Source of the DNA: Elephas maximus indicus
Taxonomy: Eukaryota; Chordata; Mammalia; Proboscidea; Elephantidae
Length of the DNA: 64,000 bases
NCBI RefSeq assembly: GCF_024166365.1
Contig: NC_064839.1
Coordinates: 38,824,378-38,888,377 of the forward strand
Reading direction: 5' to 3'
Part shown: piece after piece, positions 34,801-47,000 of the stretch
Layout of the letters: each line of letters starts with the position of its first letter
Position numbering within the stretch: position 1 is the first letter of the stretch
Notes under the pieces: generated by a model
What the model saw: only the letters and a program-made list of their open reading frames with translations
Database searches by the model: none
What the model was told of the DNA's origin: nothing
Program-made: the position numbers and the translations under genes

Positions 34801-37257
34801 GTGAATTCTTCTATTAGTTTCAGTCATTTTCTTGAGGATTCTTTAGGTTTTTCTGTGTATAAGATCATGTCATCTGCAAATAAGATGCTTTTACTTCTTC
34901 CTTACCAATCTGGATGCCTTTTATTTCTTTATCTAGCCTAATTGCTCTGGCTAGAACCTCCAGCACAATGTTGAATAAGAGTGGTGATAAAGGGAATCCT
35001 TGTCTGGTTCCCGTTCTCGAGGGAAATGCTTTCATACTCTGCCCATTTAGGATGATGTTGGCTGTTGGCTTTGTATAAATGCCCTTTATTACATTGAGGA
35101 AATTTCCTTCTATTCCTATTTTGCCAAGAGTTTTTAACATGAATGGGTGTTGAACATTGTCAAGTGCCTTTTCTGTATCAATTGATAAGATCATGTGAGT
35201 CTTTCTAAAAATAAGACATCAATGAAGTTTGCTGTATCGATTAACACTTTCTTTCATGAAAGATTTCTCTATACCATGTGATGCTTTTTGATAGCATTTT
35301 ACCCACAATAGAACTTCTTTCAAAATTGGAGTCAATTCTATCAAACCCTGCTGCTGCTTTACCAACTAAGTTTATGTAATAGTCTAAATCTTTTGTTGTC
35401 ATTTCCACAATGTTCACAGCATCTTCACCAGGAGTAGGTTCCATCTCAAAAAACCACTTTGTTTGTTTATTCGTAAGAAGCAAGTCCTCACTTGTTAAAT
35501 TTTATCATGAGGTTATAGCAATTCAGTTACATCTTCAGGCTCAACTTCTAATTCTAGTTGCTATTTCTACCACATCTGCAGTTACTTCCTCCACTGAAGT
35601 CTTGAACCCCTCAAAGTCATCCATGAGGGTTGGAATCAACTTCTTCCAAACTCCTATTAATGGTGATATTTTAACCTCCACCCATGAATCACCAATGTTC
35701 TTAATGGCATCTAGAATGATGAATCCTTTCCAGAAGGTTTTCAATTTACTTTTTCCAGGTCCATCAGAGGAATCACCACTTACGGCAGCTATGAAAAACC
35801 TTATAAAATGTATTTCTTAAATAATAACACTTGAAAGTCAAATTCACTCCTTGATCCATAGGCTGCAGAATGGACACTGTTCTAGCAGGCATGAAAATGA
35901 CATTAATGTGCTTGAATCTCTCCATCTGAACTCTTGGGTGACCAGGTCCATTGTCAATGAGCAGTAATATTTTGAAAGGAACCTTCTTCTTTTCTGAGCA
36001 GTAGGTCTTAACAGTGGGGTTAAAATATTTAGTAAACCATGTTGTAAACAGATGTGCTGTCATCAGGCTTTGTTGTTCCATTTATAGAGCACAGACAGAG
36101 TAGATTTAGTATAATTCTTAAGGTCCCTAGGATTTTCAGAATGATAAATGAGCATTGGCTTCAATTTAAAGTCACCAGCTGCATTAGCCCCTAACAAGAG
36201 AGTCAGCCTGTCCTTTGAAGCTTTGAAGCGAGACATTGACTTCTCTCTAGCTTTCAAAGTCCTGGGTTAATCTTCTTCCAATATAATGCTTGTTTCTTCT
36301 GCACTGAAGATCTGTTGTTTAGCGTAGCTGCCTTCACCAATTATCTCAGCTAGATCTTCTGGATAACTTGCTGCACCTTCTGTGTCAGCATTTGCTGCTT
36401 CACCTTGTGCTTTTATGTTATGGACCCAGCTTCTTTCCTTAAACCTGATGAACCAGTCATTGCTAGCTTCAAACTTTTCTACTGTAGCTTCCTCATCTCT
36501 CAACCTTCATAGCATTGAAGAGTTAGGGTCTTGCTCTGGATTAGGCTTTGGTTTAAGGGAATGTTGTGACTGGTTTGATCTTCTGTCCACACCACTAAAT
36601 CTTTCTCTACATCAGCAACAAGGCTGTTTTGCTTTCTTATCATTCATGTATTCATTGGAGTAGGACTTTTAATTTCCTTCGAGGAATTTTCGTTTGCATT
36701 TGCAACTTGGCTAACCGGTGCAAAAGGCCTAGCTTTCAGCCTGTCTCAGCTTTTGACATGCCTCCTCACTAAGCTTAACCATTTCTAGCTTTTGATTTAA
36801 AGTGAGAGACTTAAGTCTCTTCCTTTCACTTGAATACTTAAAGGCCATTGCAGGGTTATTAATTGGCCTAACTTCAATTTTGTCGTGTCTCAGAGAATAA
36901 GGAGGCTAGAGGAAAGGGAGAGAGACAGGGGAACAGCAGATAGGTGGAACAGTCAGAACATACACTACGTTTATTGATTAAGTTCGCCATCTTGTATGGG
37001 TGTGGTTTGTGGCACCTCAAAACAATTAACAATTGTAACATCAAAGACCACTTATCACAGATCACCATAACAGACATAACAGTAATGAAAAAGCTTGAAA
37101 TATTGAGAGCATTACCAAAATGTGACACAGAGACACAGAGTGAGCACATGCTGTGGGAAAAATGGTGCCAATAGACCTGCTCGATGCAGAGTTGCCACAA
37201 ACCTTCTCTTTGTGAAAACCCAACATATGTGAAGCACAATAGAATAAGGTATGCCTG
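31891..37257 (-). mobile_element. Tigger1 DNA transposon (pogo/mariner type), split by L1
   Basis: Termini are CAGGCATACC at 31,891 and GGTATGCCTG at 37,248-37,257, a perfect 10-bp inverted pair, flanked by TA on each side (31,889-31,890 and 37,258-37,259), the expected target duplication. Broken transposase remnants read on the minus strand: 36,503-36,267 (DNA-binding half, [20 protein letters not shown]), 36,257-36,063, and 36,081-35,773 (DDE domain, [11 protein letters not shown]). Without the L1 at about 32,228-35,205 the element is about 2.4 kb, near full length for Tigger1. Stops and frameshifts make it inactive. Confidence 0.9.
32228..35205 (-). mobile_element. Afrothere L1 LINE, 5'-truncated, inside Tigger1
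   Basis: Reading on the minus strand, it starts in the ORF2 reverse transcriptase ([34 protein letters not shown] at 35,194-34,865). It runs through the ORF2 C-terminus (KWAKDMKRHFTKEDIQ at about 33,780) to a long 3' UTR, and ends in a poly-A (T run at about 32,228-32,240). ORF2 is broken by several frameshifts. The 3' UTR matches, in reverse, the element at 59,285-59,690. Confidence 0.88.
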
Positions 37258-37339
37258 TATATGGAAACTCTCGGTACCGTCCTTATAGCTTTTTCTATAT
37301 ATCTAATATTATCCCAAAATAAAAAGATTAATGAAAATA

Positions 37340-37406
37340 TTTTTAGTGTACATAAGGTTGCCACGAGTCTGAGCCAACTCAATGGCAACTAACAACAACA
37401 ACAACA
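37340..37406 (+). mobile_element. RTE or AfroSINE 3' tail remnant
   Basis: 'aaggttgccacgagtctgag' followed by 'ctaacaacaacaacaac': the shared RTE/SINE tail without a body. Confidence 0.6.
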
Positions 37407-37504
37407 TATTAGAGGGAATCCGCTCTAATTATTATAGACAAAAAGTTCTCTTTGTAATCCCACACTCTACTTTATTTTCTTCTTGGAATTGATACCCCCA
37501 TTTT

Positions 37505-37617
37505 TTTTTTTTTTTTAACAATCCACCAGGTGCTCCTTGGAAATGCTATGGGGCGGTTCTACTCTGTCCTATAGGGTCGCTATGAGTCGGAATCGACTCG
37601 ACGGCACTGGGTTAACA
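37505..37617 (+). mobile_element. AfroSINE, 3' part
   Basis: 'caatccaccaggtgctcctt' to 'gactcgacggcactgggtt', close to consensus and preceded by a T run. Confidence 0.8.
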
Positions 37618-37627
37618 TATTACGTGG

Positions 37628-37828
37628 AGGAGCCCTGGTGACCTGCTTGTTAAAGCACTTGGCTGCTTACCAAAAGGTCAACTGTTCAAACCCACCATCT
37701 CCTCCATGGGAGAAAGAGGTAGTAGTTAGCTTCTGTAAAGATTTATAGTCTTAGAAACCCTGTGGGGCAGTTCTATTCTGTCCTATAAGGTCTCTATGAG
37801 TCAGAACGATGACATTGGGTTTGTTTTT
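37628..37828 (+). mobile_element. AfroSINE, plus orientation
   Basis: Head 'ggagccctggtgacctgctt' through 'cctataaggtctctatgagt' and the tail 'gggtttgtttttgc'. Confidence 0.82.
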
Positions 37829-37856
37829 GCTTTTATTTATTTTTTACCATATTATA

Positions 37857-38025
37857 CAGGTGCAGTGGTTAAGCTCTTGGCTGCTAACTGAAAGTTTGGT
37901 GGTTCCAATCCACCAGCTGTTCCACTGGAAAAAAGATTACAGCCTAGGAAACCCTCTGGGGCAGTTTTAGTCCATCCTATAAGGGCTCTATGAGTTGGAA
38001 TCAACTCCACACCACACAACAACAA
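37857..38025 (+). mobile_element. AfroSINE, plus orientation
   Basis: 'caggtgcagtggttaagctc' through 'aagggctctatgagttggaa', ending 'acacaacaacaag'. The third SINE in a row in the same orientation. Confidence 0.8.
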
Positions 38026-38055
38026 GATACTACATTTCTTTGATCTTTGCTTCTC

Positions 38056-38170
38056 TTCCCCCATGGGAATGTCAGCTCCATAAGGCAGGGGCTTGGTTTC
38101 TTTCCTTCATTACTGTATCCTTAGCACTTAGAACAGAGCTTGGCTCATAAATACTTGTTGAATGAATTTA
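38056..38170 (+). mobile_element. L2 LINE 3' end
   Basis: 'gtcagctccataaggcaggg', 'tgtatccttagcacttagaa' and 'aatacttgttgaatgaat' are the conserved L2 3' terminus. Confidence 0.75.
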
Positions 38171-38829
38171 GAAATGATATTTAGTTGCAGAACTCTTGCT
38201 AGTGAAGAGCTTTAGCTGACAAGTAAGCACAATGTCCCACCTCTCCAGGTTTGACTTGGCTCAAACCTGAATCCTATTATTTATTTTTTATTCTGTATCT
38301 ACCAGCCTTCCCACTGAGAGAGATGCATACCATGGTTCTCTTCTCAAACTTCAGAGACCCCATTACATCTCATCTTTGTTTTGTCCAGGGCCCTGCAGGT
38401 ACTTGGTGTTCCCAGATTTAGATAATTCTGTGATTTGGCCCCCACTGATGATTCTTTCCCCTCCGTGGATCCCAGAGGTGAATCTGGATAAAGTTTGCTG
38501 AGTTGCATCACCTTCTGAAACTTGTTTCCAGGAAGAACAGTGACAGAATGACCTTGAGGCCTTATTGGGGTATGGCAGTAGCAAACCCTTTAACCTTTAG
38601 AATATTCTATGCTTTTTTGCTGAGGGAAGTCTTCAGAACTGCAGATCCATGTAGTTCTACTCAAGACATTCTGCAGCATGAAAGCCTGGCTTAGCACCTG
38701 CCTTGTCTGGGAGGAAGACCCTATATTACCCTCAAGGCACAGGGCAGGCGAGGCTTAAGTTTGAGCTGTGCTGTCAGGCAGGTGCTCTTCCTCATGGAAA
38801 GTTCTGTCTTGTGGCTCAGAATTCTTATG
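38171..38829. other. Intergenic, no gene seen
   Basis: No repeat or exon that I can support. Confidence 0.4.
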
Positions 38830-39295
38830 GCAGTTAACTAAGAAATAACCTAAATGTCCCTCACCTGATGAGTGAATAAACAAAATGTGGTACATCCATA
38901 CAATGGAGTATTATTCAGTCATCACAGGAATGAAGTGTTGATACATGCACAAACATACAAAGAACATGGGATGACCCTTGAAAACATTGTACTAAATGAA
39001 AGAAGCAAGATGCAAAAGGCCGTATATTGTATGATTCCACTTATGTGAAATGTGCAGAATAAGCAAATACATAGGGACAGAATGTAGATTAGCGGCTGCC
39101 AGGGGCTAGGGGGAGGTGGCAATGGGGAGTGACTACTAATAGGTACAAAGTTTCTTTTTGGGATGATGACAGTGTTCTAGAATTAGATAAACATGATGGT
39201 TGTACAACCTTTTGACTATACTAAAAACCACTAAATTGTATACTTTAGAAGAGTAAATTTAATGGTATGTAACTTATATCTCAATTAAAAAACAC
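38830..39295 (+). mobile_element. L1 3' end (L1M-like)
   Basis: 'ggtacatccatacaatggag', 'attgtatgattccacttatg' and 'actaaattgtatactttaga' are the L1M 3' end. Confidence 0.75.
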
Positions 39296-39859
39296 ACAGT
39301 CAACTAATGTATTATTACAAAAATAAAGGGAAATTGTAGTCCAGAGGTAGGCTGATGGGTTGGAGCATGGTGTAGATGCTAGTCTATTCTGAACATCAGG
39401 ACCACAGAATTACTTCCAAAGAATCTAAGCTTATTTGTTTGGTGCCTTCCTCTGTAAGTACAAATGATGCTCTTTCTTGATGAGTGCTGAGAACTGTAGA
39501 AGGTTGGGGGTTATAGCCATCCACAAATGAAGGAACTCAAGTTCTGACTTAGGAAAAAATGGCTGAGTTTATGGGACATGTTCTAAACAGTTATGCAAAG
39601 CACAGACAGGATGGCGCTGTTTGTTAAGCTCCATGAGAACAAACAGGTGCAGGTTTTATTTCTTTTTTTAACCTTTAGAGTTCCAGTGGGGAGTGAATGA
39701 CCAACACTTTAAAAGCTCAGTAGAACTCCCTCAAAACCCATAATCCCAGGCTAACCACAAAAACCAAACAGTAGACAAATGCAGGTTGAGGGACATTCTA
39801 CATCACAACTGCCAAAGTCATGTTAAACAAGGAAATTCTAAGAAAGTGTCATAGACCAG

Positions 39860-40145
39860 AGGAGCCTAAGGAGCCATGAGGACTAAATGCAATGGAGTAT
39901 CCTGGATGGGATCCTGGAACACAAGGACATTTGGTGGAAAAACTAGTGAACTCTGAATAAAGTATGGGGTTTAGTTAATATTAATGCATCAATGTTTATT
40001 TCTTAGTTGTGACAAAGAATGTACTATGGTGATATAAAATGTTTAAAATAGGGGTAACTGGCTGAAGCATATATAGGTACTCTCTGTACTATTTTTGCAA
40101 GTTTCCTGTACATCTAAAACTATTCTAAAATAAAAAGTTTATTTA
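39860..40145 (+). mobile_element. L1ME-like 3' end
   Basis: 'tgggatcctggaacacaagg' to 'attctaaaataaaaagttta', the same family as the element disrupted by Tigger1 at 31.7-37.3 kb. Confidence 0.55.
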
Positions 40146-40494
40146 AAAAGAAAGAAAAGCTCAATCAGTCTACCCTCTCTGTCCTGACAGATCACAGGGG
40201 TTTTTGTGAGAATCACATAAAATAATAAATGTGGCAACAAACCACAAAAATTTCTATATAAATGTAAGGTAGCATTATTAATTTTAAAAGTCCAACCTAG
40301 CCTCCTAATCCCTCCTAAATTCCTCACCCACCTTCTATGCAAGAACTTTATTTTCCCTTGTTTACCGCTGTTTCTGTGGCTCTACTATTCTATTTTCCTC
40401 CCCTCTGGTTTATGCACTATCAACAGCTGACACTGGTAGCTCCAGTATCAGAATTCTTGACTTCCGTCTGGGGGATCTAGGTTCTATTTATGGC

Positions 40495-40775
40495 CAACGC
40501 CCCTCAGGCACAGCCACCACCTGTCAATGGAAGCGTACATGTTGCTATGATGCTGAACAGATTTCAGCAGAGCTTCTATGCTAAGGCAGACTAGGAAGAA
40601 AGGCCTGGCAATCAACTTCTGAAAATCAGCCAATAAAAATCCTATGAATCACAATGGTCCATTCTGCAACTGACCATGGGGATAACACATGACTGGGTGG
40701 CATCTTCCTTCTGTTGCGCAAGGAGTCACCATGAGTTGGGGGCTGAGTTGGTGGCAGCTAACGACAACTCTTAGG
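40495..40775 (+). mobile_element. Non-autonomous RTE derivative (internal deletion)
   Basis: The first part matches the RTE 5' region ('gttgctatgatgctgaacag', 'gactaggaagaaaggcctgg', 'atcagccaataaaaa'). It then jumps to the RTE 3' end ('ggcatcttccttctgttgcg', 'gagtcaccatgagttggg', 'cagctaacgacaac'). About 3 kb of coding sequence is absent. Confidence 0.72.
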
Positions 40776-42771
40776 GTTGATATGAGGATCATACGTGTTA
40801 ATTCGTGAAGAGTTTGTTGAACAAAGCTCAGGGAGGATGAGCTATTATGCCACCCTCCGTGAGTAAAAGAAAGGAAGGGGTAGGAAACAGGTGGATACAA
40901 ATGAAAAGCCCAGGGTTTGAGTGACCATTTAAAAAGTAAGTTTACTAAAATTTTCATAGACTTAGGAAAGTATTCACAAAATAATGTAAAATGAAACCCA
41001 TGGAATGCAAAACTCTGACATATAATGTTGGCCATGGGCAAAATGGTTGACATTGGTTATCTCTGGGTACTGAAATTATTAAAAAAAATACTACCTACAG
41101 GAAGCACATAATAGGTTAACACTTAGCTTTTTTTTTTTTTTTAATGAAAGGTCCTAACTCTGGCTGGTTGGTGTCTTTTGTGAGTATTTCTATGATTTAT
41201 TGCACCTTGATTGTCCAGTAAAGGTTACTTGGTATTACCAACAGGGCTGCTTAAGTAGGGCTCCCTCCTTTCATTTCTTTTTTCCCCTCAGCTTTCTATT
41301 GAGGGAAAATATTAGTTACAGCAGAGAGGTATTACCAAAACTCACTTTGCTTGGTCTGTTTTTCCTTGGAATCTAGATTCTGTTGTCAGCTATAGCAGCT
41401 GAAATGAGAGCTTGTCCTTGAGATGGACCTGTCCAGTACAGCGGCCTCTGCCCCCCACCACACACCCTCTGGCCTCTAGGTTCTGCGTCAGCTGTACTAT
41501 TTGCAGGACTAACAGCCAAAAGTCTGTGCTGATTGCTGTTCTTTGATCTGTAAGCCTGAGCCTGAGCCAGCCAGGTTGAGACAAGGGGGCGGGGGGCGGG
41601 GGGTGAGGCATGAGGGAGGGCAGTGATCCCAAAGCAGCTATTTGTTGTCTTCTGAGGTCTAAGTTGCTTCCTAGGTCTATGTCTCATCCAAGAAAAGTAT
41701 GAGTCCACTGTGAGACAGGTGAGAGACATGGACAATTCACAAAGTGCGAAGAGCTAATGAACACATGAAAAATGATCACCCTCACTAAAATAAAAGGAAC
41801 AGAAACAACAGCAATGCTTTAGTGCTACCTTTTTTTTTTTTGGCAATTTGGCAAGAATTTTTTTTTTTTTTTTTTTTTTTAGAAAATAATTCCCAGGGTT
41901 TGCAAACAACTACTGAGAGGAAGGTAATTGGCCTTTCTGGAAGCAATCTGACAGTATGTATCAAGAACCTTAAAAATGTTCGTTCTAGAATAGAATATTC
42001 CATAAACAAATTCAGGAATATTTAGGAATTTAGTACAAGGTAAAGGTGATGTTTCAAATTAGTGATGTCGAGACTTTCTTTTTTAGCAGTGTTGGGGACA
42101 GGATAACCTGAAAAATCTTCAGTTACAAAATGTCTAGAAATATTGGATAAAATATAATCAGCATGCTTTTAAATGCCTAGCTGAGCTCTAAAGAAAGAAG
42201 GAAAAGGAAATCCTCAAGAGTCAAACAATGAGAAATAATTGAAAAATGAGAGACATGGGTGGGCTGATGCTGTCGCTGCCCTGGAGAAGTTTATCAATAC
42301 AGGTAATTTAGGGCTTATTTTTTAATGTCCAGGTGGGGACAGGACACTGAACCTACAGCTTGTGTGTATGTGGGTAGGAGAGTTGGACCTAAGCCTCATA
42401 TATGACTGGAAAAAAAAACTTATTTGGAAACTTTGAGTGACAGAAATCAGTCACAATAGCCTGCTGACTTTGAGAAAATTCCATCCTTGTATGATTTAAC
42501 TCATTCAGGGTCAGTATTGTAGAAGAAGGGTCTTGATCTCCAAGACCCTGTTCACCTAGAGAACCCTTGCTGTAACACTCAGTTGATTCTTTGTGTTGAT
42601 CCTCAAGCAGAATACGTTGTCCCGGAAGGGAATCTGAACTCTAAGAGGTTGTAAAACAAACAAACAAATAAAACCCCCCAAATATGTGTATGGTCTCCTC
42701 TTCTTATAGCCTATCAATTGATTAATTTAGCAGGCCTATCAGTATTTTAGGGGTTCTTGGGACTACTACCC
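40776..42771. other. Intergenic, mostly unassigned
   Basis: Contains an L1M-like scrap at about 40,920-41,090, a poly-T run at about 41,129-41,142, a G-rich tract at about 41,586-41,602, and T runs at 41,830-41,880. No gene seen. Confidence 0.4.
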
Positions 42772-42978
42772 AAGAGCCTTGGTGGTGTGGGGGTTAAAGC
42801 ACTCGGCTCCTAACCAAAAGGTCAGTGGTTTGAACCCAACAGCTGCTCTGAGAGAAAGATGTGGCAGTCTGCTTCCATAAAAATTTACAGCCTTGGAAAT
42901 CTTACAGGCACCTCCACTCTGTCCTATAGGGTCACTATGAGTTGGAATCAACTTGACAGCAGTGGTGTTTTTTTTTTT
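42772..42978 (+). mobile_element. AfroSINE, plus orientation
   Basis: 'agagccttggtggtgtgggg' through 'cctatagggtcactatgagt', with a T-rich tail at 42,967-42,978. Confidence 0.82.
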
Positions 42979-42984
42979 GATAGT

Positions 42985-43165
42985 GGGTCTACTAACCTAA
43001 AGGTGGCAGTTCAAATCCATCCAGCAGCACCACAGAAGACAGGCCTGGCAATCTGCTTCTGTAGAGATTACAGGCAAGAAAATTCTAAGGAGCAATTATA
43101 CTATGTAACACATGGGGTTGCCATGAGCGAGAATCGACTTAATGGCAATGGGCTTAGGTTTGGTT
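42985..43165 (+). mobile_element. AfroSINE, plus orientation, divergent
   Basis: 'taacctaaaggtggcagttc' to 'gagcgagaatcgacttaatg'. Second of a tandem pair. Confidence 0.72.
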
Positions 43166-43167
43166 TA

Positions 43168-43420
43168 GTATTTAGAATATAGTTCCACTTCTAGGAAACA
43201 AGTAATAGAATACTCATAAAAGTTTCTGGTCATAAATGTACGAGGATGTTCAGTATGTTTTATTTGTAATAGACAAAAAAAAATCAAAGCCACTGTATAT
43301 CCAATGAGAGTGGAATTGCTAAACGAACACAATTAAGATGTGGCTATTAAAAGGAATGAGGTTGATCTCTATGTATTAAAATGGAAAAAATGACCACATA
43401 ACATATTGTTAAGGTTTTAA
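43168..43420 (+). mobile_element. L1M-like 3' fragment
   Basis: 'atatagttccacttctagga', 'gttttatttgtaatagaca' and 'ggctattaaaaggaatgagg' match the L1M 3' region. Confidence 0.55.
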
Positions 43421-43465
43421 AACAAACGAACAAACAAACAAACAAACAAGCTATAGAACAGAATG

Positions 43466-43622
43466 GAAACCCTGCTGACGCAGCGGTTAAGAGCTATAGC
43501 TGCTAACCAAAAAGTCAGCAGTCCAAATCTACCTGGCGCCTCTTGGAAACCATATGGGGTGGTTCTACTCTGTCCTATAGGGTCGTTATGAGTCGGAATT
43601 GAATTGACGGCACTGGGTATGG
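43466..43622 (+). mobile_element. AfroSINE, plus orientation
   Basis: 'ggaaaccctgctgacgcagc' through 'gtcgttatgagtcggaattg', tail 'acggcactgggtatggta'. Confidence 0.83.
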
Positions 43623-44058
43623 TAGTATAAGTGTAGAACAGAATAGAAACATGATGCAAATTATAGTAATTTCAATCATTTAGTAGAGATATTTTAAAAA
43701 TTAAAAAGAAACAGGTGAAATAGTTTTAATAGTATATTTTATTTATCCCAAGATAACCACAGGATTATCATTTAAACATGTAATCAATACAAAAATTATT
43801 AATACGATACTTTGCATTCTTTTTTTTAAAAATAAGTCTTCAAAATTTGATTTTACACTTACAGCACATCTCTATTCAGACCAGCCACATTTCAAGTGCT
43901 CTATAGCCACGTGTGACTAGTGGCTACCATATTGAATAGTGCATCTATAGAACAAATGTACAGTATATATTTTTAAATAATCTCCAAACCAACTATATTA
44001 TTATTGTATAAACATAGAAAATGTTTGGAAGGATACATAAGAATGCCTAAAGGTGACA

Positions 44059-47000
44059 TCCCCCACTTGTCTGTCAGTTTGTCGTACTGTGGGGGCTTGT
44101 GCGTTGCTGTGATGCTGGAAGCTATACCACTGGTATTCAGATGCCAGCAGGGTCACCCATGGAGGACAGGTTTCAGCTGAGCTTCCAGACTAAGACAGAC
44201 TAGGAAGAAGGACCTGGCAGTCTACTTCTGAAAAGCATTAGCCAGTAAAAACCTTATGAATAGCAGTGGAACATTGTCTGATATAGTGCTGGGAGATGAG
44301 CCCCCCAGGTTGGAAGGCACTCAAAAGTTGACTGGGGAAGAGCTGCCTCCTCAAAGTAGAGTCGACCTTAATGAGGTGGGTGGAGTAAAGCTTTCAGGAC
44401 CTTCATTTGCTGATGTGGCATGACTCCAAATGAGAAGAAACAGCTGCAAACATCCATTAATAATCAGAACCTAGAATGTACGAAGTATGAATCTAGGGAA
44501 ATTGGAAATTGCCAAAAATGAAATGGAATGCATAAACATCGATATCCTAGGCATTAGTGAGCTGAAATAGACTAGTATTGGCCATTTTGAATTGGTCAAT
44601 CATATAGTCTACTATGCTGGGAATGACAACTTGAAGAGGAATGGTGTTGCATTCATTGTCAAAAAGAACATTTCAAGATCTATCCTGGAGTACAACGCTG
44701 TCAGTGATGGGATAATATCCATATGTCTACAAGGAAGACCAGTTAATACGACTATTGTTCAAATTTACACACCAACCACTAGGGCCAAAGACGAAGAAAT
44801 AGAAGATTTTTTTCAGCTGCTACAGTCTGAAATTGATCGAACATGCAATCAAGATGCATTGATAATTACTGGCGATTGGAACACAGAAGTTGGAAACAAA
44901 GAAGATCAGTAGTCGGATAATACGGCCTTGGTGATAGAAACAATGCTGGAGGTCGAATGATTGAATTTTGCAAGACCAACGACTTCTTCATTGCAAATAC
45001 CTTCTTTCACCAACATAAACGGCGACTAAAAAAAAAAAAAAAAATTTTTTTTTTTTTATACACATGGACCTCGTCAGACGGAACACACAGAAATCAGATT
45101 TACTACATCTGTGGAAAAAGACGATAGAAAAGCTCAATATCATCAGTCAGAACAAGGCCAGGGGCCGACTGTGGAACAGATCATCAATTGCTCATATGCA
45201 AGTTCAAGCTGAAACTGAAGAAAATCAGAGCAAGTCCACGAGAGCCAAAATATGTTCTTGAGTATATCCCACCTGAATTTAGAGACCCTCTCAAGAACAG
45301 ATTTGATGCATTGAACAGTAGTGACCAAAGACCAGACGAGTTGTGGAATGACATCAAGGACATCATCCATGAAGAAAGCAAGAGGTCACTGAAAAGACAG
45401 GAAAGAAAGAAAAGACCAAGGTGGATGTCAGAGGAGACTCTGAAACTTGCTCTTAAGCATCAAGCAGCTAAAGCAAAAGGAAGAATTCATGAAGTAAAAG
45501 AACTGAATGGAAGATTTCAAAGGGCCTCTTGAGAAGACAAAATAAAGTATTATAATGACATGTGCAAAGAGCTGGAGATGGAAAACCAAAAGAGAAGAAC
45601 ACGCTTGGCGTTTCTCAAGCTGAAAGAACTGAAGAAAAATTCAAGCTTCGAGTTGCAATAGTGAAGGATTCCATGGGAAAAATATTAAATGATGCAGGAA
45701 GCATCAAAAGAAGATGGAAGGAATACACAGTCATTATACCAGAAAGAATTAGTCGATATTGAACCATTTCAAGAGGTGGCATATGGTCAGGAACTGATGT
45801 TACTGAAAGAAGAAGTCCAAGCTGCTCTGAAGGCATTGGCGAAAAACAAGGCTCCAGGAATTGATGGAATATCAATTGAGATGTTTCAACAAACAGACGT
45901 AGCGCTGGAGGTGCTCACTCGTCTATGGCAAGAAATATGGAAGACAGCTTCCTGGCCAACTGACTGGAAGAGATCCATATTTATGCCTATTCCCAAGAAA
46001 GGCGATCCAACCGAATGTGGAAATTATAGAACAATATCATTAATATTACACGCAAGCAAAATTCTGCTGAAGATCATTCAAAAATGGCTGCAGCAGTATA
46101 TCAACAGGGAACTGCCAGAAATTCAGGCCAGTTTCAGAAGAGGACATGAAACCAGGGATATCATTGCTGATGTCAGAGGGATCCTGGCTGAAAGCAGAGA
46201 ATACCAGAAGGATGTTTACCTGTGTTTTATTGATTATGCAAAGGCATTCGACTGTGTGGATCATAACAAACTATGGATAACACTGCGAAGAACGGGAATT
46301 CCAGAACACTTAATTGTGCTCGTGAAGAACCTTTACATAGATCAAGAGGCAGTTGTTCTGACAGAACAAGGGGATACTGATTGGTTTAAAGTCAGGAAAG
46401 GTGTGCATCAGGGTTGTATTCTTTCACCATACCTATTCAATCCGTATGCTGAAAAATATGAGAAGCTGGACTATATGAAGAAGAATGGGTCATCAAGATT
46501 GGAGGAAGACTCATTAACAACCTGCGTTATGCAAATGACACAACCTTGCTTGCTCAAAGTGAAGAGGACTTGAAGCACTTACTAATGAAGATCAAAGACC
46601 ACAACCCTCAGTATGGATTGTACCTCAACATAAAGAAAACAAAAATCCTCACAACTGGACCAATGAGCAACATCATGATAAACAGAGAAAAGATTGAAGT
46701 TGTCAAGGATTTCATTTTACTTGGATCCACCATCAACAGCCATGGAAGCAGCAGTCAAGAAATCAAAAGACTCATTGCATTGGGCAAATCTGCTGCAAAG
46801 GACCTCTTCAAAGTGTTGAAGAGCAAAGATGTCACCCTGAAGACTAAGGTGCACCTGACCCAAGCCATGGTATTTTCAATCACATCATATGCATGTGAAA
46901 GCTGCACAATGAATAAGGAAGACCGAAGAAGAGTTGACGCCTTTGAGTTGTGGTATTGGTGAAGAATATTGAATATACCATGGACTGCCAAAAGAACGAA

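Larger units (their letters stand above)
31735..37330 (+). mobile_element. Old L1ME-like 3' end split by Tigger1
   Basis: Left half 31,735-31,890 ('ggaagctggatgaagggta') and right half 37,258-37,330 ('tatggaaactctcggtaccg', 'cccaaaataaaaag') join into one L1 3' end. A related undisrupted copy lies at 39,860-40,145 with the same order of motifs. Confidence 0.6.

Noticed and set aside
35773-36503. DDE transposase frames as a TIGD-type host gene
   Set aside because: They are short frames broken by stops, within a Tigger1 with intact termini and a TA duplication; a dead transposon explains them.
46354-46368. TGTTCTGACAGAACA as a glucocorticoid response element
   Set aside because: The half sites are everted (TGTTCT before AGAACA), opposite to the receptor palindrome AGAACAnnnTGTTCT, and it is ordinary RTE coding sequence.
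45689-46573. 294-codon reverse transcriptase frame as a possible domesticated gene
   Set aside because: It lies inside an RTE with target duplications and broken neighbouring frames. There is no sign of splicing or a host promoter.
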